Assembly (NCBI RefSeq): GCF_000422925.1
Contig: NZ_AUGZ01000019.1
Coordinates: forward strand, 1-64,000
Direction of reading: 5' to 3'
DNA from: Paludibacterium yongneupense DSM 18731
GTDB lineage: Bacteria; Pseudomonadota; Gammaproteobacteria; Burkholderiales; Chromobacteriaceae
DNA: 64,000 bases
Position numbers and translations under genes: made by a program. Below the pieces are notes generated by a model that searched no databases, was not told where the DNA came from, and saw only the letters and a program-made list of their open reading frames with translations. Shown piece after piece: positions 9,457 through 18,523 of the stretch; the stretch's first letter is position 1; the number at the start of each line of letters is the position of its first letter.

Positions 9457-10977
9457 ATGAATCAGGCAGAAATGCAGCATCTCGGTTTGCCCTTTCCCTT
9501 CAAGCAGGAATACGGCAATTTTATCGGCGGCGAGTGGGTCGCCCCGGTGGACAATGTCTATTTCGACAACACGACGCCGATCAACGGCGAGGTCATCTGC
9601 CGCGTCGCCCGTTCCGGCGCCGCCGATGTCGAGCTGGCACTGGATGCCGCCCATGCCGCGCGTGTGGCCTGGGGACGTACATCGGCTGCCGATCGCGCCA
9701 ACCTGCTCAATCGCATCGCCGACCGCATGGAAGCCAATCTGGCCATGCTCGCGGCGGCGGAGTCCATCGACAACGGCAAGCCCATCCGCGAGACGCAGGC
9801 GGCCGACCTGCCGCTGGCCATCGACCATTTCCGCTATTTTGCCGGTTGCATCCGCGCGCAGGAAGGCGGTATTTCGGAACTGGATCGTGACACCGTGGCC
9901 TATCATTTCCAGGAGCCGCTGGGAGTGGTGGCACAGATCATTCCGTGGAATTTCCCGTTGCTGATGGCGGTGTGGAAGCTCGCCCCCGCGCTGGCCGCCG
10001 GCAACTGCGTGGTACTCAAGCCGGCGGAACAGACTCCGGCTTCCATCATGGTCCTGATGGATTTGATCCGCGATCTGTTGCCGCCCGGCGTCGTCAATGT
10101 GGTCAACGGCTTCGGGCCCGAAGCCGGCAAACCGCTGGCCATGAGCCCGCGCGTGGCCAAGGTCGCGTTTACCGGCGAAACCGGCACCGGACGCCTGATC
10201 ATGCAGTATGCGAGCCAGAACCTGATCCCGGTCACGCTGGAGCTGGGCGGCAAGAGCCCCAATATTTTCTTTGCGGATGTGATGGATCGCGACGATGCCT
10301 ATTTCGACAAGGCCCTGGAAGGCTTTGCCATGTTCGCGCTCAATCAGGGCGAGGTGTGTACCTGCCCGTCGCGCGCGCTCGTCCAGGAGTCGATTTTCGA
10401 TCGCTTCATGGAGCGGGCGGTCAAACGCGTTGCGGCGATCAAGCAAGGGCACCCGCTGGACCCGAACACCATGATAGGCGCTCAGGCATCGCGCGAGCAG
10501 TACGACAAAATCCTGTCCTATCTGAAGCTGGGGCCGGAGGAAGGCGCGCGCTGCCTGATCGGGGGCGCGGCGGCGAAGCTCGGCGGCGGGCTGGAAAACG
10601 GCTACTACATCCAGCCGACTGTGTTCGTCGGCCATAACAAGATGCGCATCTTCCAGGAGGAGATTTTCGGGCCGGTGGTTTCGGTCACCTCCTTCCGCGA
10701 CGAAGACGAAGCGCTGGCCATTGCCAACGATTCGCTGTACGGCCTGGGCGCGGGGCTGTGGACACGCGATTCGACGCGCGCATACCGCTTCGGACGCGCG
10801 ATCGAGGCCGGGCGGGTGTGGACCAACTGCTATCACGCCTATCCGGCGCACGCCGCGTTCGGGGGGTACAAGCAGTCGGGCATCGGCCGCGAGAATCACA
10901 AGATGATGCTCGCGCATTACCAGCAGACCAAATGTCTGCTGGTCAACTACTCCGACCAGGCGCTCGGTTTCTTCTGA
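9457..10977 (+). CDS. NAD(P)-dependent aldehyde dehydrogenase (AldB/ExaC/AcoD type)
   Basis: Cytoplasmic aldehyde dehydrogenase of 506 residues, oxidising acetaldehyde or a related short aldehyde to the acid. Diagnostic segments are the cofactor/oxyanion motif [14 protein letters not shown], the catalytic Glu in [10 protein letters not shown] (about Glu262), and the nucleophile motif [11 protein letters not shown] (Cys301, with Cys303 two residues on). The twin-Cys CTC pattern and overall length match the AldB/ExaC/AcoD subgroup used in ethanol and acetoin catabolism. GGGAG lies 10 bases before the ATG. Sigma-54 control is expected from the perfect -24/-12 element and the adjacent divergent activator. 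No alcohol dehydrogenase or acetoin-cleaving genes are adjacent. Confidence 0.92.
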   Translation: MNQAEMQHLGLPFPFKQEYGNFIGGEWVAPVDNVYFDNTTPINGEVICRVARSGAADVELALDAAHAARVAWGRTSAADRANLLNRIADRMEANLAMLAAAESIDNGKPIRETQAADLPLAIDHFRYFAGCIRAQEGGISELDRDTVAYHFQEPLGVVAQIIPWNFPLLMAVWKLAPALAAGNCVVLKPAEQTPASIMVLMDLIRDLLPPGVVNVVNGFGPEAGKPLAMSPRVAKVAFTGETGTGRLIMQYASQNLIPVTLELGGKSPNIFFADVMDRDDAYFDKALEGFAMFALNQGEVCTCPSRALVQESIFDRFMERAVKRVAAIKQGHPLDPNTMIGAQASREQYDKILSYLKLGPEEGARCLIGGAAAKLGGGLENGYYIQPTVFVGHNKMRIFQEEIFGPVVSVTSFRDEDEALAIANDSLYGLGAGLWTRDSTRAYRFGRAIEAGRVWTNCYHAYPAHAAFGGYKQSGIGRENHKMMLAHYQQTKCLLVNYSDQALGFF

Positions 10978-10986
10978 GCCTGAAGC

Positions 10987-11013
10987 GCTGCCGCCCGGCT
11001 GCCGGGCGGCAGC
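10987..11013 (+). terminator. GC-rich stem-loop after the aldehyde dehydrogenase
   Basis: GCTGCCGCCCGG-CTG-CCGGGCGGCAGC is a perfect 12-bp stem with only TTGGG after it. It is probably a weak or Rho-assisted terminator. Confidence 0.55.
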
Positions 11014-11085
11014 TTGGGCAGTGCCATCCTGGTAGTGTTATGCTAGCGACTTCGATATAACCATGACACTGAAAAGGATATAGCG

Positions 11086-11334
11086 ATGGCAAGCGAAACC
11101 TGGCAAGAAGGCGATTACCTGCTGCGTGTCGATGTTCAGTTGTCCCTAGGCGGCGGCTACCTCGGCATATTGTCCATCGACCGCGTCGCGGGCATCCCGG
11201 ACGCTCCCAAAGTGGCCGTCGCTCCGTTCGCCGTGTGCGACGGGGAGAAATTCGAAGACCGGGCGCTGGCCTCCATCAATGCTTTCACGGTCGGCAGGCA
11301 GCGGGTGAGCGAAGGCGACGGCTTGTTATGCTGA
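11086..11334 (+). CDS. Small hypothetical protein (82 aa)
   Basis: I do not recognise this protein. It is 82 residues, acidic to neutral, without signal peptide or membrane segment. The predicted strand-rich segment YLLRVDVQLSLGGGYLGIL is followed by a variable tail. An AAAAGGAT ribosome-binding site sits 8-10 bases before the ATG. Codon choice in this frame resembles the neighbours, and the frame is isolated between an aldehyde dehydrogenase terminator and a convergent chemoreceptor gene. It could be a conserved lineage-specific protein, and there is some chance it is not expressed. Confidence 0.5.
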   Translation: MASETWQEGDYLLRVDVQLSLGGGYLGILSIDRVAGIPDAPKVAVAPFAVCDGEKFEDRALASINAFTVGRQRVSEGDGLLC

Positions 11335-11373
11335 GCGTCGAGCCGGCATGCCGGCCCGACGGCAAAGGCGCGC

Positions 11374-12996
11374 TCAGGCGCTGACTTTGAAACGTGCGAT
11401 GGTGCTGTGCAGGGTCGAGGCGTGTTGCCGCAGATCATGTGCCGAGGCGGCCGTGGCACGGGTGCTGGCACTGCTTTCTTCCGTCATCTGTGCAACCCGC
11501 TCGATCTGCTGCGCGATATTGTTGCTGGCCTGCGACTGTTCGCGCATGGCGCCGGATATCTCGCTGACCTGATCGACTACGGCGTGGGTGCTGCCGAGTA
11601 TCCGCTCGATCGCCGCCGTTGCCCGTTCCGCCTGGCTGACGCCGGCCTGGACCTGGCTCACGACCTGCTGCATCGACGCCACGGTGTGTTCGGCACCGTT
11701 CTGGATTGCCTCTATCATGCCGCTGATTTCCCGGGTCGAGGTCGCCGTGCGCTCGGCCAGCTTGCGGACTTCGTCGGCGACCACGGCAAAACCGCGCCCC
11801 TGCTCGCCTGCGCGTGCGGCCTCGATGGCGGCGTTGAGGGCGAGCAGATTGGTTTGTTCTGCGATATCGCGGATCACGCCGACCACGGCGTCGATGCGTG
11901 CGGTCTGCCCTTTCAGATTCTCGATCTTGTCCGCGGCTTCGGCGACAGTGTCCGAGGTGGTCCGGATGGCGGTGATCGTGTTGTTGATCACGTTACTGCC
12001 GTCGCTGGCGTCGGAGCCTGCCTGGCGACCGCTGTTGTCGGCCTGCTCCGCCCGGTCGGCCACGTGGGTGACGCTGACCGTCATTTGCTCGACGGCGGCC
12101 GACATGCCGGCCGTGGCTTCGCTCACGTGCTGCGTGGCCTGTGCCATCTGGTGCGAGGCGGTGGCGACGTTTTGCGCGCTGCCGTTGATATCGTCGCCCA
12201 CCCGGCTGATCTGGTTGAGCGCCTCCTGCAGCGTGGACAGCAAGTGGTTGACCGCGGCGACGGTCTCGCTGATTTCGTCGTGGCCGCCGACTTCGATGCG
12301 CCGAGTGAAGTCGAGACTGGCAGCCAGCTCGATGACGCCACCGCGCAGCGTTTCCAGCGGAGTTCGGATTTGTCTGACCAGCCAGATCCCGCCGGCGAGC
12401 AGGATGGCGGTCGTGGCGGCCAGAATCGAGGTCAGCATGAGCCGGCTCGTGCTCAGCGTTGCCGCGACATCGGCGTTGGACTTGTCCACGAGTTGCTGAT
12501 TATAGGCGACCGCCTTGTTGATCGCGTCGGCCGCAGCCTGGGACATGGGGGTCGTCTCGTTGGCGATCAGCTCGCGTGCGGCATCGATTTTTTCCTGATC
12601 GGACAGGGCGAGCACCCCGGGTACAACCTTGAGCAGGCGGTCGATCGCCGCCTCGGCGGCGTCGATTTTGGCCCGGTCCTGAGCATCCGAAATCATGGTC
12701 TGCTTGTAGTCGGCAAACCCCGTGGCGATTTTGGCTTGCCCCTGATCGATGACCTGGCGCTGGGCGTTCTTTTCGGCGGCGCCCTTGGCCAGTACATGTT
12801 TGAGAATGCCGCGGCGCACGTCGCTGAGCTGGCTGCGTATTGCCACGAGTTTGCTCATCGAGGGAATCGCATCATGCGTGATGTTCTCGACCGACTGGTT
12901 GATTGCGCTCAACTGGCGCAGGGTGATCCCGGCGTTCAGCAGCAGGCCGAACAAACCGAACGCAAGCAACAGGTATAGCTTCCCGGATATTTTCAT
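11374..12996 (-). CDS. Methyl-accepting chemotaxis protein (4HB_MCP type)
   Basis: Inner-membrane chemoreceptor of 540 residues. A membrane helix at about 7-28 is followed by a helical periplasmic sensor of about 160 residues with a four-helix-bundle-like heptad pattern. The second membrane helix ([21 protein letters not shown]) leads into HAMP and the MCP signalling domain, with the conserved tip [20 protein letters not shown]. The start [10 protein letters not shown] at 12996 is chosen because GAGGA lies upstream; the frame is open further upstream without a ribosome-binding site. No chemotaxis adaptor or methylation genes are nearby. It is a separate lineage from the receptor at 2391-4013, although the signalling halves are near-identical in key residues. 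Confidence 0.92.
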   Translation of the reverse strand: MKISGKLYLLLAFGLFGLLLNAGITLRQLSAINQSVENITHDAIPSMSKLVAIRSQLSDVRRGILKHVLAKGAAEKNAQRQVIDQGQAKIATGFADYKQTMISDAQDRAKIDAAEAAIDRLLKVVPGVLALSDQEKIDAARELIANETTPMSQAAADAINKAVAYNQQLVDKSNADVAATLSTSRLMLTSILAATTAILLAGGIWLVRQIRTPLETLRGGVIELAASLDFTRRIEVGGHDEISETVAAVNHLLSTLQEALNQISRVGDDINGSAQNVATASHQMAQATQHVSEATAGMSAAVEQMTVSVTHVADRAEQADNSGRQAGSDASDGSNVINNTITAIRTTSDTVAEAADKIENLKGQTARIDAVVGVIRDIAEQTNLLALNAAIEAARAGEQGRGFAVVADEVRKLAERTATSTREISGMIEAIQNGAEHTVASMQQVVSQVQAGVSQAERATAAIERILGSTHAVVDQVSEISGAMREQSQASNNIAQQIERVAQMTEESSASTRATAASAHDLRQHASTLHSTIARFKVSA

Positions 12997-13361
12997 CGCG
13001 ATGTCCTCGGTGATAGGGCTAGCGCCATGTCGCGCGGCGATAACGCACGTGGGCGAGCCGTATTTGTAATTAATTATTCGCTTTGTGGAATATAGTACAT
13101 GGCCATTTCGCCAGTACATCTCTTGCGGGTGCGTGAAGATAACGGCTCTGAGCCCCGTCTCTGTTGCGGTGACGGGGTGGGTGGAGTCAGGCCTGGGTGC
13201 CTGCGAGCGCGGACGCCCAGGCGCAAGGTGCGGCCGATGGATGGAAATCGAGGGAGGGTCGCGGTGCGCCGGCGTTGGCGAGCGAAGCTAAAGCCGGGCG
13301 GTACGAAAAACGGCGAGCCTGGGCTCGCCGTCTTCCGCGGCAGTGCGGGGGTGCGAAGCGC
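12997..13361. other. Intergenic region upstream of the second chemoreceptor
   Basis: No credible gene in 365 bases. About 13050-13100 is AT-rich and is the likely promoter of the chemoreceptor on the minus strand, but I found no clean sigma-28 (flagellar) element. The right end holds the gldA terminator. Confidence 0.5.
13305..13330 (-). terminator. Rho-independent terminator of gldA
   Basis: CGGCGAGCC-TG-GGCTCGCCG (13311-13330) is a perfect 9-bp stem. On the minus strand it is followed by TTTTTCG. It lies 31 bases past the gldA stop. Confidence 0.85.
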
Positions 13362-14462
13362 TCAGGCGTAGCGTTTGCCTATCGCATCCGCGGCGCGCAT
13401 CGCGTCATAGACTTGGTCCGGCGTACAACGACGAAGCATATTCGCCATCGAATCGCCCTCCGCGCAGGCGATCTCGGCCACGCGCCGCCAGTCTGCTTCG
13501 ATGAAGGCGGTCAGCCCGAATTCGTCCAGCGACAAGGGAAGGCCGACCGTTTTCATGATGCGGATGACTTCGGCGAACTCCTCTTCCGGCGCCCCTTCCA
13601 GCACCAGCTGCGTCAGCAGGCCGAAACCGACTTTTTCTCCATGCTGGGCGTTATGCAGTTGCGGTATGGCCGACATGCCGTTATTGACCGCATGCGCTGC
13701 CGCCAGGCCGCCGGCTTCGGCTCCGACGCCGCTCAGATAAATCGTGGCTTCTATGATGTGTTCGAACGCGGGCGTCGCAGCTTTGGCGCGTACCGCATCC
13801 GCGGCCATGGCGACGTTCTCGCGCAATAGCTGGTAGCACAGCTCGGCCAGACCGAGCCCGGTGCGCGAGGGTTTCTTGTTGACCAGATTGACCCCGTCGG
13901 ACAGATAGCAGGCGCGGGCTTCGAAATAGGTCGCGAGGGCATCGCCGACACCGGCTGCGAAAAAGCGGAAGGGGGCGGCAACGAGAATGCCGGTATCCGC
14001 CAGAACCACATCGGGATTCTGCGGCAGCCACAGATAGCGGTCGAATTCGCCGCCCTCCTTGTAGATGACCGCCAGAGCCGTGCACGGGGCGTCGGTGGAG
14101 GCGATGGTCGGGAAAATCAGCACCGGCCTGGCCGCATAGAACGCGACCGCTTTGGCGGTATCCAGCGTCTTGCCGCCACCGATGCCGACAATGACGTTGG
14201 CACCGCTGGCCTTGAAGCGGGCGAGTTGGCGATCGATTTCGGTCTGGGTGCATTCGCCGCCGAAGCGCTCGTAGCTGGCGCCGACCTTGGCCTGCGCGAG
14301 CGCGGCCCCTGCCTGTTCGCGAGTGCGCTCGAGGATGAACTCATCACAGATAAAGAAGGCATGGTCCCCATAGGCACGGACATACTCATCGATTTCGCTG
14401 AGCAGGTCGCTGCCTATGATGAACTTTTTGGGCGAGGTGACGGTGCGGGTGGGTTTTTGCAT
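13362..14462 (-). CDS. gldA: Glycerol dehydrogenase (NAD-dependent)
   Basis: Iron/zinc alcohol dehydrogenase-like enzyme of 366 residues that interconverts glycerol and dihydroxyacetone with NAD. It has the NAD-binding motif VGIGGGKTLDTAKA, the FPTIASTDAPCTALAV segment, and the three metal ligands typical of GldA: Asp in GVGDALATYF, His in AAAHAVNNG and His in NAQHGEKVG. The length is standard. The ATG at 14462 has AAGGGAG upstream. It is monocistronic with its own terminator. No dihydroxyacetone kinase is nearby, so its pathway partner must lie elsewhere. Activity on other diols is possible. Confidence 0.92.
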   Translation of the reverse strand: MQKPTRTVTSPKKFIIGSDLLSEIDEYVRAYGDHAFFICDEFILERTREQAGAALAQAKVGASYERFGGECTQTEIDRQLARFKASGANVIVGIGGGKTLDTAKAVAFYAARPVLIFPTIASTDAPCTALAVIYKEGGEFDRYLWLPQNPDVVLADTGILVAAPFRFFAAGVGDALATYFEARACYLSDGVNLVNKKPSRTGLGLAELCYQLLRENVAMAADAVRAKAATPAFEHIIEATIYLSGVGAEAGGLAAAHAVNNGMSAIPQLHNAQHGEKVGFGLLTQLVLEGAPEEEFAEVIRIMKTVGLPLSLDEFGLTAFIEADWRRVAEIACAEGDSMANMLRRCTPDQVYDAMRAADAIGKRYA

Positions 14463-14608
14463 GACAAATAACTCCCTTGGCTTGGTGGTGAGCGGATGAT
14501 TTCCGAAGACATCCGCCTTAGCCTAACAGCATGGCGCAAGCCCGCTGTTGATATCGATCTAGGAGCGGTGCGGCCTGCGGGAGGCTGGCCTGACCTCGCG
14601 CCGCAACC

Positions 14609-16102
14609 TCAGCGGAAGCGGCGCTGCAGCAGTGAAATCAGCACGCAGACGGTCCCCAGGCAGCCTATCGCGAAGAAAAAATCCAGGCTGGCCATCAGAG
14701 TCGATTGTTGCGCCACGGCGCTGGCCATGGTCTGCCAGCGTGCGGGGTCGGCCCCGGACGCCGCCGTCAGCGTCGGGTCGAGGCCCGGGCTGCCCGGGGT
14801 GAAGCGTTCGGCCAGTCGTGCGTAGTGCAGCGAGCTGCGCATCTGCAAAAGTATCGTGGCCAGCGATATTCCGGTCGAATTGAATAATTCCCGCAGCATG
14901 TTCTTTGTCTGATAGGCCTGCGAGAAAACATCCTCATCCAGCCCGGCAAAGGTATTGAGCGCCGCCGTACCCTGCCCGAGTGCCGAGAATACGGCAAACG
15001 CGGCCAGTGGCAGCAGCAGTTGCCAGCGGGCGATGTCGGGACTGGTCCGGCTGAGATCGAAGCCGAACACGGCCAGCATCAGGAAGGCGATGACCAGGTA
15101 TTTGCGTTGCAGCGGGTAGTGCTTGACCAGGGCGACATGCCCGAGCGCGACCACGATAGAGAGGGTGGCCGCCGCGGAGAGGATGGCGCCGGTGCCCAGG
15201 GCGGGAAAGCCGAGTCCGCGTTGCATCATGATCGGCAGCATATAGTTGCTGCTGGACAGGACCAGGTAGCACAAGCCATAGATCAGTAAACCTGCGCGGT
15301 AGCGATCGTTCATGAAGCGTTCGAAGGGCAGAACCGGGCGCGGGCGGGAGAACTGGCCGCGTACATACACGAACAGGCAGGGGGCGCCGATCGCCAGCAA
15401 AAACAGGATGCGCGTGCCGTCGCTGAAAATATCATAAGGCGCGCGTTCGAGTGCGTACTGGATGCAGCAGGCTGCCGCCGCCAGCATGATGGTTCCCATC
15501 GGATGCAGCTGAGCGCGTTCGCGCGTGTCGTCGTGTTCCTCCAGCGTGATTTCCGACAAAATGGCGACCGGCAAGGCAAGCAGCAAGGGGCCGAGGAAGA
15601 TGCCGCGCCAGGAGTGGCTTTCGAGCAGGCGTGCCGCCAGCCAGGGCGCCAGGGCGCTGGCCCCTATCAGTCCGCAGGCCAGGTAGCGGATGGCGACGCC
15701 GCGCTCTGCGCCGACGAAACGGTTGACCTGGACCCGGGCGCCGGTGAAGAAGGCCGATCCGCCCAGTGCCTGCAGCATGCGCGCCGCGATCAGCTCCTGG
15801 GGATTTCTGGCGCAGGACGCGGCCAGGGCGCCCAGGGTAAACAACAGCAAGGACAGGCGGATGAAACGGCGGTAGCCAAGCCGCTCGACCAGCCAGTTAT
15901 GTTTGGCGATCATCAGGATCGCGGTGCCCGCATACGCGGCGGCGGCCAGGCTGAACTCCTCGGGGGCGGCATTGACGCCGCCCGAGATATAGGCCGACGC
16001 AAAGGAGAGCATGCCGTTTTGCATGAACTCGAGCGCCGCCATCAAGCCGATGTTGATCAGTAACAGCTGTCGATGAAACGGGGTGTAGTGCGAAAGACTC
16101 AT
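14609..16102 (-). CDS. MFS transporter, probable 14-helix (DHA2-like) exporter
   Basis: Inner-membrane major facilitator protein of 497 residues with about 14 hydrophobic segments. The drug/metabolite exporter layout includes the motif-A-like loop LVERLGYRRFIRL after helix 2 and the motif-C-like region LIGASALAPWLAARLLE. The start MSLSHYTPF at 16102 has AGGAG 7 bases upstream. The divergent neighbour is a LysR regulator sharing a 60-bp promoter region, so the regulator probably controls this transporter in response to its substrate. The substrate is unknown. An incoming solute role cannot be excluded, but DHA2-type proteins usually export. Confidence 0.85.
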   Translation of the reverse strand: MSLSHYTPFHRQLLLINIGLMAALEFMQNGMLSFASAYISGGVNAAPEEFSLAAAAYAGTAILMIAKHNWLVERLGYRRFIRLSLLLFTLGALAASCARNPQELIAARMLQALGGSAFFTGARVQVNRFVGAERGVAIRYLACGLIGASALAPWLAARLLESHSWRGIFLGPLLLALPVAILSEITLEEHDDTRERAQLHPMGTIMLAAAACCIQYALERAPYDIFSDGTRILFLLAIGAPCLFVYVRGQFSRPRPVLPFERFMNDRYRAGLLIYGLCYLVLSSSNYMLPIMMQRGLGFPALGTGAILSAAATLSIVVALGHVALVKHYPLQRKYLVIAFLMLAVFGFDLSRTSPDIARWQLLLPLAAFAVFSALGQGTAALNTFAGLDEDVFSQAYQTKNMLRELFNSTGISLATILLQMRSSLHYARLAERFTPGSPGLDPTLTAASGADPARWQTMASAVAQQSTLMASLDFFFAIGCLGTVCVLISLLQRRFR

Positions 16103-16139
16103 TGATGGACTCCTGCTTTCGCTGATTGTCCTCCCAACG

Positions 16140-16200
16140 CTATAATGCATCAAATTAATAGATGTGATTAATAATATGCACGATATTAATGATGTGCGTT
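16140..16200. promoter_or_regulatory. Divergent promoter/operator between the MFS and LysR genes
   Basis: The short AT-rich spacer contains ATTAAT-AGATGTG-ATTAAT and a further ATTAAT copy at about 16193. These spaced repeats are plausible LysR contact sites. The exact operator is not determined. Confidence 0.4.
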
Positions 16201-17207
16201 CGGCCGATTTTCATCGACAGTTCCGGCGCTGGGACATGAATCTGATCGTGGCCTTCGATGCGCTATTGCACGAGTCGGGCAACGTGACGCAGGCGGCGGC
16301 CCGGCTCGCCATCAGCCAGTCGGCCATGAGTCATGCGCTCAACCGCCTGCGCATGATGTTCGATGATCCACTGTATATACGCACGGGGTCGCGGATGACG
16401 CCGACAGCACGCACCCTCGCGCTTGCGCCCGGCGTTGCCGCGTGGCTGGATGCCAGTCGCGAGATGCTGGCGCCGCCGCAGTTTGTCGCCGCCGAAGCCA
16501 AGGCGCGGGTCCGTCTCGCGCTGCCGGAGCTGTTCGAGCGCCTGTTGCTGCCGCCCTTGCTCGCGCATCTCTACCACCATGCGCCCGGCATCGAGATTCA
16601 CGCCGCCGCCCAGCCATTGCCGCAAGTGCTCGACGCCCTCGATCAGGGCGAGATCGATATCGCGATCGTGGCGTCGCCACTGGCCTTGCGCGAGTGGCAT
16701 GGTTCGGCACTGCTGCTCGAGACCTGCTTCATGCTCGCGTACAACCCGTTGCTCGTTCCGCTGCCGGTTCCGGCTACGCTTGCCGACATCGCCGCGTTTC
16801 CGCATCTGTCTTCCAGTTATGTCGGTTCATTTCCGACGCTGATCGACCATTATTTCGAGGCGCATGGCCTGGCCCGCGACAAGCGTGCGACATCGATCGG
16901 TCTGACGGCCATTCCCGCGATTGTGGAGGCAATCCCCATCATTTCGATTCTGCCTTCGCTGGTCATCGAGATGATAGGGACCCCGCCCGGGGTCATGCTG
17001 CAGCCGTTCGCGCAAGACGAGTTGCGTATTCCCGTGCAAATGGTATGGCATCTGCGCAATGCGGGGGATGCGGTGCAGGCGTATGTCAGGCAGTTTCTCG
17101 AACACCGTTTACTGGACGGGAGAGGCGGCGAGCATGGCATCGAGCCGGCTGCGGCTCGCGACGGGACGGGGAGGCAAAACGCCGGCAAGGTCGGCGCAGG
17201 TGCGTAG
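16164..17207 (+). CDS. LysR-family transcriptional regulator
   Basis: Cytoplasmic regulator of 347 residues. The N-terminal winged helix-turn-helix has the typical order DMNLIVAFDALLHESGNVTQ, then AAARLAISQSAMSHALNRLR and FDDPLYIRTGSRMTPT. The C-terminal two-lobed periplasmic-binding-like effector domain runs to about residue 310. The end is a charged tail. No strong ribosome-binding site separates ATG 16164 from ATG 16176. The divergent MFS gene is its likely target. The NodD/NahR-like N terminus (no early LRxF start) places it among LysR proteins of aromatic-compound or symbiosis type, but the effector is unknown. Confidence 0.9.
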   Translation: MINNMHDINDVRSADFHRQFRRWDMNLIVAFDALLHESGNVTQAAARLAISQSAMSHALNRLRMMFDDPLYIRTGSRMTPTARTLALAPGVAAWLDASREMLAPPQFVAAEAKARVRLALPELFERLLLPPLLAHLYHHAPGIEIHAAAQPLPQVLDALDQGEIDIAIVASPLALREWHGSALLLETCFMLAYNPLLVPLPVPATLADIAAFPHLSSSYVGSFPTLIDHYFEAHGLARDKRATSIGLTAIPAIVEAIPIISILPSLVIEMIGTPPGVMLQPFAQDELRIPVQMVWHLRNAGDAVQAYVRQFLEHRLLDGRGGEHGIEPAAARDGTGRQNAGKVGAGA

Positions 17208-17210
17208 AAA

Positions 17211-17232
17211 GCCACGGGGCAGGGCCCGTGGC
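17211..17232. terminator. Bidirectional stem-loop between lysR and the XRE gene
   Basis: GCCACGGG-GCAGGG-CCCGTGGC, an 8-bp stem between convergent genes, lies 3 bases after the LysR stop. The minus-strand side continues TTTCTA, so it may end both transcripts. Confidence 0.55.
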
Positions 17233-17239
17233 TCGCGGA

Positions 17240-17608
17240 TCAGCGGCGGCTGAGCAAGGCTTCCGCAGCGGTGGACAGTTTGGCGGCTTCCTTTGCGAGT
17301 GCCTCGCTGGCACAGAGAACCGCCTGAATCCGCTCGACATTGTCGCGCAGGGTCTCGGTATCGAGTTCGCCACTGGCGATCGCGCGGATGATGGGGGCAT
17401 TGTCCAGCGTGATGCCGTCGAGCGGGATGCCCAACTGGTAGCGCAGACGCAACAGCTCCATGACGGGTTTGGGGATCCGGCGGTCGTTTTCGTAACGAGA
17501 TCCGCCCGATTGCGTAACCCCGATGGCACTCCAGAATTCCTGCTGGTTCAGGTCGAGCTGAACTCTGAGCGCACGTGGGTCAAAGATAATATTGTTATCC
17601 GTACTCAT
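17240..17608 (-). CDS. XRE-family helix-turn-helix regulator (122 aa)
   Basis: Small DNA-binding protein. Residues about 12-60 form a Cro/CI-type helix-turn-helix (QLDLNQQEFWSAIGVTQSGG followed by SRYENDRRIPKPVMELLRLR). The remaining 60 residues are Ala/Glu/Leu-rich and likely helical or coiled-coil, perhaps for dimerisation. No membrane or enzymatic domain is present. It stands alone, with a perfect 9-bp inverted repeat 140 bp upstream that could be an autoregulatory operator. The targets cannot be inferred. Confidence 0.8.
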   Translation of the reverse strand: MSTDNNIIFDPRALRVQLDLNQQEFWSAIGVTQSGGSRYENDRRIPKPVMELLRLRYQLGIPLDGITLDNAPIIRAIASGELDTETLRDNVERIQAVLCASEALAKEAAKLSTAAEALLSRR

Positions 17609-17912
17609 TCGAAAATGTTCCTCTGTTGTGGTTTTTTACTATCGGGCGCATGCGTACTTTGTCTGAAGTGTGCTGCGCTTTTTGGGGACGCCAGTGCCTA
17701 TCGTACATCGGTACTGTGTCGTCTGTAATTATCTATATAGGCTTATTTATTACAAGCTGTTGTAATAATGAGGACTAGTCGAGGATTTTTGCTGTCAATG
17801 AGACTGCGAGAGGGTCGGTACGACGCACGCGCTTGAGGCGGGAGAAGAGTGTTGCACCCGTCGCGGGACGGGTCTGCGGACAGGGCCGGCAGGCGGCCCC
17901 GCCTGATGATGT
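17609..17912. other. Intergenic region upstream of the XRE gene
   Basis: About 300 bases without a credible gene. The AT-rich part (17720-17770) holds a perfect inverted repeat (listed separately), and the part nearest the gene is the probable promoter. The GC-rich part from 17800 on shows nothing I can name. Confidence 0.5.
17747..17768. promoter_or_regulatory. Perfect inverted repeat, candidate operator
   Basis: TTATTACAA-GCTG-TTGTAATAA, 9-bp arms with a 4-base spacer, lies in an AT-rich patch within GC-rich DNA. There is no T-tract beyond it. It lies upstream of the XRE regulator on the minus strand. Confidence 0.5.
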
Positions 17913-18101
17913 CTAGAAAACGTCTTCGCAGCGTTCGGCCAGAAACCGGGCATCATCCCGGTCGTGCGCCCTTTGGCGGACTTTCTGTTGCCGGTTGCGC
18001 TCCAGATCGCTCAACTGGGGTTTGGCGACTGCATAGAGAAAGCTCTCGTGCTGGTCGCGCGCCTGCTTGCGGCGGATGCTGAGTGGGATGCGTGAAATCA
18101 T
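17913..18101 (-). CDS. Small basic hypothetical protein (62 aa)
   Basis: I do not recognise this protein. It has 62 residues, rich in Arg, Lys, Asp and Gln (MISRIPLSIRRKQARDQHES at the start), is strongly hydrophilic and probably helical. A GAGGT site 7-8 bases before the ATG supports translation. It sits just downstream (on its strand) of a region with strong RNA-folding potential, so its expression could be controlled by that leader. Nucleic-acid binding is plausible from charge alone. A spurious frame is also possible. Confidence 0.5.
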   Translation of the reverse strand: MISRIPLSIRRKQARDQHESFLYAVAKPQLSDLERNRQQKVRQRAHDRDDARFLAERCEDVF

Positions 18102-18523
18102 CCTGATACCTCACTGTCGGTTAGACTGCCAAGCCTGTTACTGACTGTCCGACTGCCCGCTTTCTGGGCGGGCGTCGCCAACTCCGTAGCCGCAGTTTCC
18201 GGTTGCGGAGCGCCCCTTGCTGTCTCACGACAGTTACGGAGCGTTGGCATTGCTAAGTTGATCTTTTTTTTAGAGGTTTGTAAAGCCCATCGTAACGCGC
18301 GGCGGCTTCGAGCGCCCGCTTATTGCGTCGCAGCCGGCTTTTACACTGCCGTTCATCCTGCCTGCGCTCTATTACAGAACGTCGCGCTGTCACGGATGGT
18401 GGCGACAAATCCGGCATCGCCGCATCTCGCCGCTGGCAACAGCGGTCGAAAGCACTGACTTTTTATGGTTTAGTGTTATCAGCTGGCTTGATCAAACCGC
18501 TTGTCATGGAGAAAGGGACGGGA
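18102..18523. other. Intergenic region with strong secondary-structure potential
   Basis: There is no credible gene in about 420 bases. The left half (18150-18250) contains nested inverted repeats, described as a possible RNA element. The right half contains an eight-T run at 18264-18271 and leads to the ribosome-binding site of the thioesterase gene. Confidence 0.5.
18155..18271. ncRNA. Candidate structured RNA or leader element (no known family)
   Basis: A hairpin, GCCCGC-N7-GCGGGC (18155-18173), is followed by a long-range stem in which GCCAAC-TCCGTA (18177-18188) pairs with TACGGA-GC-GTTGGC (18235-18248): 12 pairs with a two-base bulge. Inside it are CCGCA/TGCGG and TGTC/GACA hairpins, giving a three-way-junction-like fold. 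On the plus strand eight T residues follow at 18264-18271. On the minus strand the element would be the 5' leader of the small basic gene. I match it to no known riboswitch class, and the strand is unresolved. Confidence 0.3.

Noticed and set aside
12997-13100. Sigma-28 flagellar promoter for the chemoreceptor
   Set aside because: No TAAA-N15-GCCGATAA match within tolerance upstream of any of the three receptors.
18155-18271. Assignment of the folded element to a known riboswitch class (TPP, glycine, SAH, c-di-GMP)
   Set aside because: None of the conserved core sequences of these classes is present, so I left it unnamed.
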